This document shows positions 58,609 through 64,000 of a stretch of DNA of 64,000 bases, piece by piece. Origin of the DNA: DASRAU01 sp035638075 (GTDB taxonomy: Bacteria > Acidobacteriota > Polarisedimenticolia > Gp22-AA2); the NCBI GenBank assembly GCA_035638075.1, contig DASRAU010000017.1, positions 39,591-103,590 on the forward strand, read 5' to 3'. Position 1 is the stretch's first letter. Every line of letters begins with the position of its first letter. Both the position numbers and the translations under genes were made by a program. The notes under the pieces are model-generated. The model was not told the origin of the DNA, searched no databases, and saw nothing but the letters and a program-made list of their open reading frames with translations.

Positions 58609-60300
58609 TCAGGCGCTGCGGCGCTCCGGCGGCGCGCCCGTCCGGGCCAGGGCCTGTTCGCGGCGGCTGAGGAGGGCCTTCGCCACCGGATCGGCGGGCA
58701 GGCCGAGACACAGCGCGAATTCGCGCACGAAGCCGCGCAGGAAGACCGGGGACGGAAGGCGATCCCACTCCTCCTGCTCGAGGGCGGCGAGGAACGTCTG
58801 GCGGATCTTCGTCCGCGAGGCGATGGCTTCGAGCGTCTGGCCGAGCCGCTGCCGCTCCTGTCGCAGGGCCTCGCCCGTCGTGGGAAGCGGGCGCGGCTCG
58901 GAGGAGACCTGCGGCGGATCCGTGATCGCGGTGGCCGGGCCCGGAGCAGGTTCGGCCTCCGCAGGAGTGGATGAGGCGTCGCCCGGCAGGTCACCCGCCG
59001 CCAGGGCCGCGGCCGCCTCGACGGACGCCTCCGGCAGGGCGGCGACGGCCTCCGACGGCACCGTTGGCGCCGTCGCCGGGATCGGCGCGGCCGGAGCCTC
59101 CCCGTGAAGCCCGCGGACATCGTGGGCGTCGAGAAGCCCCGCATCCACGAGACTGCGGTCGTAGATGACCCGGCTTTCGAGAAAGATGAGGTTGCGATAG
59201 GCCTCTTCGACCCGCGTCTGCATCTGCTGCAGCGTCTCGTCGCCCAAAACCGGCAGCAGCGGGGTGCTCTCGAGGGCGCAGGCGCGCTTCAGGATCTGGT
59301 AGGCCGCCTGAATCTCCTTCGAGGAAGCCTTCGGCACCACCTCCATCACGCGGTAGTGCGTCTGTCCCGAGAGCTCCTCCCATTCGGGGACGGAGGGGGC
59401 GGCCCCGTCGGCGGCCGCGCGCAGCAGCCGCTCGGCGGCCCGGCTGATCCCCTTCGTCGCGGGCGTGTTCGGGAACTGCTGCGCCAGGGGGCGGTGTTTC
59501 TGGACGGCCTGCAGCACCGAGGGATCGTGGGCCACGAAGCCGGCCAGCGGCAGCGCCAGTCCGAACGCCTTGAGGAAGGCGCTGGCCAGCGCGAGCCCCG
59601 CCTCTTCGTCCGCCTCGTCCCGGACCTGCGTCAAAACCAGCTCGAGGGGTGTCTTGCGCACCGTCGCCTCGACCGCGTCACGCGCGGCGGCGTCCAGCGC
59701 GCCGAGCCGGACCATGAGCGACCGGAACGGGAGGCTCTCCGAGTCGATCCCGTCCCCCTTCAGGAGATCGTGCAGGGCCGTGCGGACATCGGCGGCCAGA
59801 GAGCGCTCGAGGGCGCGGCGCAGGAGGGCATCGGCGAACTGGCACGCTCCGCCGAGCGCCGTGGGCTCCGGAGTGGTGACGACGATCCCGAGCGATCCGA
59901 GCGCGAACGCTTCGAGCGTCGCCGGGCTCCGGCCGGAGCCGCAATCGACGAGGAGCGTCTCGCCTTCGAGCTGCTCGAGACCGCGCTCCACCCGCTGCAG
60001 CAGGGCGGTGTGACGATCGACGGGAAGCGGACCGGGAAGGCCGCAGACGAGCCGCAGGCCGGGGATCGGCGTGTCCACCGCGGCGGCCTCGAGACCGAGG
60101 CCGGCGTCCTGGTGGAGCGCCTGCAATCCCTTCACCGGGCGTCCGAAGCCGAGCGCGGTGTGCAGCGCGGCCCCGTGCGGATCGAGATCGAGGAGGGTGA
60201 CGCGGCGGCCGGCACGCGCCAGCGCGATGCCGAGGTTGGCGGCCAGGAGCGTGCGTCCCGCCCCTCCCTTGCCGCCCGCGACCGTCCAGACGCGTCGCAT
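58609..60300 (-). CDS. MinD/ParA-like ATPase fused to J-like and RodZ-type HTH domains
   Basis: A 563-residue fusion. Residues 1-290 form a MinD/ParA/FlhG-type ATPase with GGKGGAGRT at 9-17: the signature Lys11 is kept, but Arg16 replaces the P-loop lysine. VTLLDLDPHG and LLVDCGSG follow. At about 310-400 is a J-domain-like segment (YRVMEVVPKASSKEIQAAYQ ... VEEAYRNLIFLESRVIYDRS) without the HPD tripeptide. After a Pro/Ala-rich linker, residues about 485-550 are a RodZ-type helix-turn-helix (LRQERQRLGQTLEAIASRTK, VFLRGFVREFALCLGLP). It probably organises a polar or cytoskeletal complex. It overlaps spoVR by one base. Confidence 0.8.
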   Translation of the reverse strand: MRRVWTVAGGKGGAGRTLLAANLGIALARAGRRVTLLDLDPHGAALHTALGFGRPVKGLQALHQDAGLGLEAAAVDTPIPGLRLVCGLPGPLPVDRHTALLQRVERGLEQLEGETLLVDCGSGRSPATLEAFALGSLGIVVTTPEPTALGGACQFADALLRRALERSLAADVRTALHDLLKGDGIDSESLPFRSLMVRLGALDAAARDAVEATVRKTPLELVLTQVRDEADEEAGLALASAFLKAFGLALPLAGFVAHDPSVLQAVQKHRPLAQQFPNTPATKGISRAAERLLRAAADGAAPSVPEWEELSGQTHYRVMEVVPKASSKEIQAAYQILKRACALESTPLLPVLGDETLQQMQTRVEEAYRNLIFLESRVIYDRSLVDAGLLDAHDVRGLHGEAPAAPIPATAPTVPSEAVAALPEASVEAAAALAAGDLPGDASSTPAEAEPAPGPATAITDPPQVSSEPRPLPTTGEALRQERQRLGQTLEAIASRTKIRQTFLAALEQEEWDRLPSPVFLRGFVREFALCLGLPADPVAKALLSRREQALARTGAPPERRSA

Positions 60301-61787
60301 CAGGCGACCTTGTCCGCGCTGTCCTTCTCTTCGAAATCCTCGCCGTCGAAGGAGACGATGCGGCTCTTCTCGTCCACGACGGTCAAGAGTGCCACCGGGC
60401 GGCCCCAGATGCGATGCAGGTTGCGCAGGGTCTCGCGCGCGTAGTCGTGCTTCAGCTCGACGCCGTCATACACGTGGCGCAGCAGCAGCTCGCCGCGGTT
60501 GCGGTGGTTGGCGTCCGCGACCTGGATGATGGGCTGTCCCTGGTTGGTGAGCTGCATCAGCAGGCGCTGCTTCACCTTGCGGAATTCCCGGTCGCTGATC
60601 TGGTACATCCCGGTCTTCGGGTTGTGGTCGAAGTTGAAAAGCTTCTGCTCCCGGCAGAACTCCTCGGTCAGGTAGTCGTCGATGAAGGTGACGTCGGTGC
60701 AGACGCGGCGCACCTCGAAGATCTTGTCGCGCCCCAGCCCGAGCTTGCGGTCCCAGCGGGCCCGCTCGCGCAGGTCGTCGCACTCGTCGTAGTCCTTGCC
60801 GAAGCGCCCCCGGTTCCAGCGATCCTCGATGTCCCGGTACAGTTCGACCCCCAGCTTGTACGGGTTGAGCCGCCCCCGCCCGCCGAGGGTTCCGGAATGG
60901 TGATCGGCGTAGTCGATGAGCTCGCTGTCCGTGAGCATCTTCTCGGTCATCATCTTCGAGTGCCAGTACGTGGCCCACCCCTCGTTCATGATCTTGGTCT
61001 GCGCCTGCGGAGCGAAGTAATAGGCCTCGTCGCGCACGATGGCAAGGACATCCCGTTGCCAGTTCTCCAGGGGGGCGTGCTCGATGAGGAACCGCAGGAT
61101 GTCCCGGACCTCCTGGGCCGGGAACTTGCGCCGGCGGGCCGCCGCCTCCGCCTCCAGCCGCTTCTGCTCGGCGGCGATGAGGTGGGGGGGGTTGATGAAG
61201 TCGGACATGTACGACTTGCTCTTCATCCGCTGCGCCACCGGCCGGGAGGGCTCCTCGCCGGCATCCGGGCGATCCCGCACGATGAAGGGCGCGTGCGGGT
61301 CGATCAGGTTGTCGAGCGACAGGGCCAGGTCCACGAACGACTCGACCGTCTCCACGCCGTGGCGGTCCATGGCCCGGCGGATGCGGGTGGCGTGGTTCGC
61401 CATGTCATCCATCATTTTCCGGTTGGTGCGGCTGAAGGCCAGGTTGTTCTTGAAGAAATCGCAGTGGGCGTAGACGTGCCCCATCACCAGCTTCTGGTCG
61501 ACCGTGGCGTTGCACTCGAGCAGGTAGGCGTAGCAGGGATCGTTGTTGATCACCATCTCGTAGATCTTCGAGAGGCCGTAGGAATACGATTTCGACAGGT
61601 GCTCGTACTCCATGCCGAAGCGCCAGTGCGGGTAGCGCGTCGGGAACCCGCCGTAGGACGCCACCTGGTTGAGCATGCGGTAGTCGAGGATCTCGAAGAC
61701 CACCGGGAAGAAATCCAGGCCGTAGGCGCGCGCGTGCCCCTCGATGATTTCCTGGAGCTTCGCGAGGTCGGCCGGCAGGCGGCTCAT
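60300..61787 (-). CDS. spoVR: SpoVR-family protein (YcgB-like)
   Basis: A 495-residue cytosolic protein of the SpoVR/YcgB family: FEILDYRMLNQVASYGGFP, RYPHWRFGMEYEHLSKSYSY, YAYLLECNATVDQKLVMGHV and MNEGWATYWHSKMM are typical. Its biochemical role is not known; in Bacillus it affects spore cortex formation, and in enterobacteria it is part of the stationary-phase yeaG-yeaH-ycgB regulon. Its ATG overlaps the stop of yeaH (ATGA-type), and it continues into the fusion gene. Confidence 0.93.
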   Translation of the reverse strand: MSRLPADLAKLQEIIEGHARAYGLDFFPVVFEILDYRMLNQVASYGGFPTRYPHWRFGMEYEHLSKSYSYGLSKIYEMVINNDPCYAYLLECNATVDQKLVMGHVYAHCDFFKNNLAFSRTNRKMMDDMANHATRIRRAMDRHGVETVESFVDLALSLDNLIDPHAPFIVRDRPDAGEEPSRPVAQRMKSKSYMSDFINPPHLIAAEQKRLEAEAAARRRKFPAQEVRDILRFLIEHAPLENWQRDVLAIVRDEAYYFAPQAQTKIMNEGWATYWHSKMMTEKMLTDSELIDYADHHSGTLGGRGRLNPYKLGVELYRDIEDRWNRGRFGKDYDECDDLRERARWDRKLGLGRDKIFEVRRVCTDVTFIDDYLTEEFCREQKLFNFDHNPKTGMYQISDREFRKVKQRLLMQLTNQGQPIIQVADANHRNRGELLLRHVYDGVELKHDYARETLRNLHRIWGRPVALLTVVDEKSRIVSFDGEDFEEKDSADKVA

Positions 61788-62893
61788 CAGCGTCCCCGCC
61801 CGAGGAACTCGCGGATCGATTGGTAGATGCCGTCCTTGTTCTCGATCTTCGACAGGGCGATGCGCTCATCGCTGCCGAGCGCCTCCTTCAGGTCCACCAG
61901 GAACTGCCCGGTGCCGTAGGGGCTCTCCACCTGGCCGTAGGAGAACTGGTTGACCCGGGGGAGGAGCTGCGACTTGAGCAGCGTGACGCATTCCTCGGTG
62001 TCGCCCTGCGACCAGTTGTCGCCGTCGCTGAAGTGGAAGCCGTAGACGTTCCACTCCTCGGAGGGATAGTCCTGCTCGATCATCCGCGCGGCCAGGCGGT
62101 AGGCGGCGGAGATGACGGTGCCTCCCGATTCGCGCGTGTGGTAGAAGGTCTCGCGGTCGACTTCGCGCGCCTCGGCGTCGTGAATGATGTAGCGGATCTC
62201 CACGCCCTTGTAATGATGGCGCAGCCAGGTGTCGATCCAGAAGGACTCGATCCGGACGATCTCCTTCTGCTCCTCTCCCATGGAGCCGCTGACGTCCATC
62301 ATGTACAGGATGGCGGCGTTGGCCTGCGGCAACAGCGCGCTCTTCCACGAGCGGTAGCGCTTGTCCTGCCGGATCGGCATCAGCAGGGGATGCTCGGGCC
62401 GGTAGTTGCCGGTGCGGATGGTGCGCTTCAGCGTTTCCTTGTAGGTGCGCTTGAAGTGCCGCAGGCCCTCCGGCCCGTAGCGGGAGATCCCCACGTAGCG
62501 ATCGCGCGCCGCGACGATGTTCTTGCGCCCTTTCGGCTTGATGGCGGGCAGCTCCAGCTCCTCGCCGAGCATCTCCGCCAGCTCGTCGAGGGAGACGTCC
62601 ACCTCGAGCAGGTGCTCGGCCGCCTGGTCGCCGGCTCCCTGGTTGCCCCCGTCTTTTTCTCCGGGCCCCAGCACGGTGCCGGGCGCGCCGTCCCCCTGTC
62701 CGACGCCCCCCTGCTGCTTCTTGCCATAGATGAACTGGGGGATGTGGATCTGGGGCAGCGGGATGGAGATGAGGTCCTTGCCGCGCCGGCCGATCAGCTC
62801 ACCGCTGCTGATGTAGCGCTTCAGGTCCTGCTTGATGCGCCCGCGGACGATCTGGCGGAAGCGGTTGTGATCCTGATCGATGCGGAGAATCAT
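61787..62893 (-). CDS. yeaH: YeaH-family (DUF444) von Willebrand A-like protein
   Basis: A 368-residue protein with a basic N-terminus ([20 protein letters not shown]), a Gly-rich linker, and a C-terminal VWA-like domain whose metal site is [35 protein letters not shown] and [13 protein letters not shown] follow. It works with the PrkA/YeaG kinase in stress responses. It lies 70 bp after prkA and overlaps spoVR. No membrane segment is seen. Confidence 0.93.
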   Translation of the reverse strand: MILRIDQDHNRFRQIVRGRIKQDLKRYISSGELIGRRGKDLISIPLPQIHIPQFIYGKKQQGGVGQGDGAPGTVLGPGEKDGGNQGAGDQAAEHLLEVDVSLDELAEMLGEELELPAIKPKGRKNIVAARDRYVGISRYGPEGLRHFKRTYKETLKRTIRTGNYRPEHPLLMPIRQDKRYRSWKSALLPQANAAILYMMDVSGSMGEEQKEIVRIESFWIDTWLRHHYKGVEIRYIIHDAEAREVDRETFYHTRESGGTVISAAYRLAARMIEQDYPSEEWNVYGFHFSDGDNWSQGDTEECVTLLKSQLLPRVNQFSYGQVESPYGTGQFLVDLKEALGSDERIALSKIENKDGIYQSIREFLGRGR

Positions 62894-62963
62894 GCCGGCG
62901 TCGCTCCCGCGTCCGCGGCCGCCGCCCCCTCGACCCGGAGCCGGCGGCGGTGTGGCGCCTCCG

Positions 62964-64000
<1,037 letters not shown>

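Overview
The window is GC-rich (about two thirds G+C) and densely coded, from a Gram-negative, LPS-making bacterium: it carries lpxC, an ExbB/ExbD/TonB system, a murein-recycling ligase and several lipoproteins. Many TPR proteins, a phosphatase ending in an LRSLGY-type tail, a subtilase with a tryptophan/glycine-rich tail, and a tetraether-synthase-like radical SAM enzyme point to Acidobacteriota or a neighbouring phylum. That placement is an inference from gene content; no marker gene such as 16S rRNA is present.

Layout of the left part. 1-1044: the end of a phosphodiesterase-type hydrolase and tRNA-Ala(GGC). 1061-5032 (minus): pdaD-speB-lon, an arginine-to-putrescine pathway coupled to the Lon protease. 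5219-6076: a double SRPBCC protein. 6073-18242 (minus): two TPR proteins, a small unknown protein, and AddB and AddA recombination nucleases. 18607-22888: a secreted subtilase, a PP2C/SpoIIE-type phosphatase, a secreted endonuclease/exonuclease/phosphatase-family protein and a KGG-repeat stress protein.

22894-36729 is a 13.8-kb integrated element. It lies between 58-bp direct repeats that are the 3' two thirds of a tRNA-Leu(CAA) gene; the intact tRNA is at the right end beside two tandem tyrosine recombinases. The element has a divergent cargo operon at the left, a replication-like winged-helix gene with internal repeats, two P27-type small terminase genes, an HK97-type prohead protease, a tail-chaperone pair with a -1 frameshift site, and a tape measure gene. 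It has no recognisable large terminase, portal, major capsid, tail tube, baseplate or lysis gene. Its reading frames are intact and often translationally coupled, so it looks more like a satellite-type phage parasite than a rotting prophage, but a defective prophage is not excluded.

The right part returns to chromosome. It holds a membrane TPR protein; a CGKKGP lipoprotein with dapF (the same pairing as lptM-dapF in enterobacteria); endonuclease III; and an orphan sigma-70 region-4 gene with a good sigma-54 promoter. Then come a TPR lipoprotein with tonB-exbB-exbD-exbD-mpl, a GAF-like protein, lpxC (also behind a sigma-54-like promoter), and an NtrY/NtrX pair with a DUF4390-like partner. The end contains a radical SAM enzyme resembling the membrane-spanning-lipid (tetraether) synthase family. 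On the minus strand are prkA, yeaH, spoVR, a MinD/ParA-J-like-RodZ fusion, gshA and a glutamate formimidoyltransferase.

Genes that appear to work together: pdaD and speB in putrescine synthesis; addA and addB in end processing; tonB, exbB and the two exbD genes in outer-membrane energy transduction; ntrY and ntrX in sigma-54 control, which may be relevant to three sigma-54-like promoters in this same window; and prkA, yeaH and spoVR in a conserved stress-response cluster.
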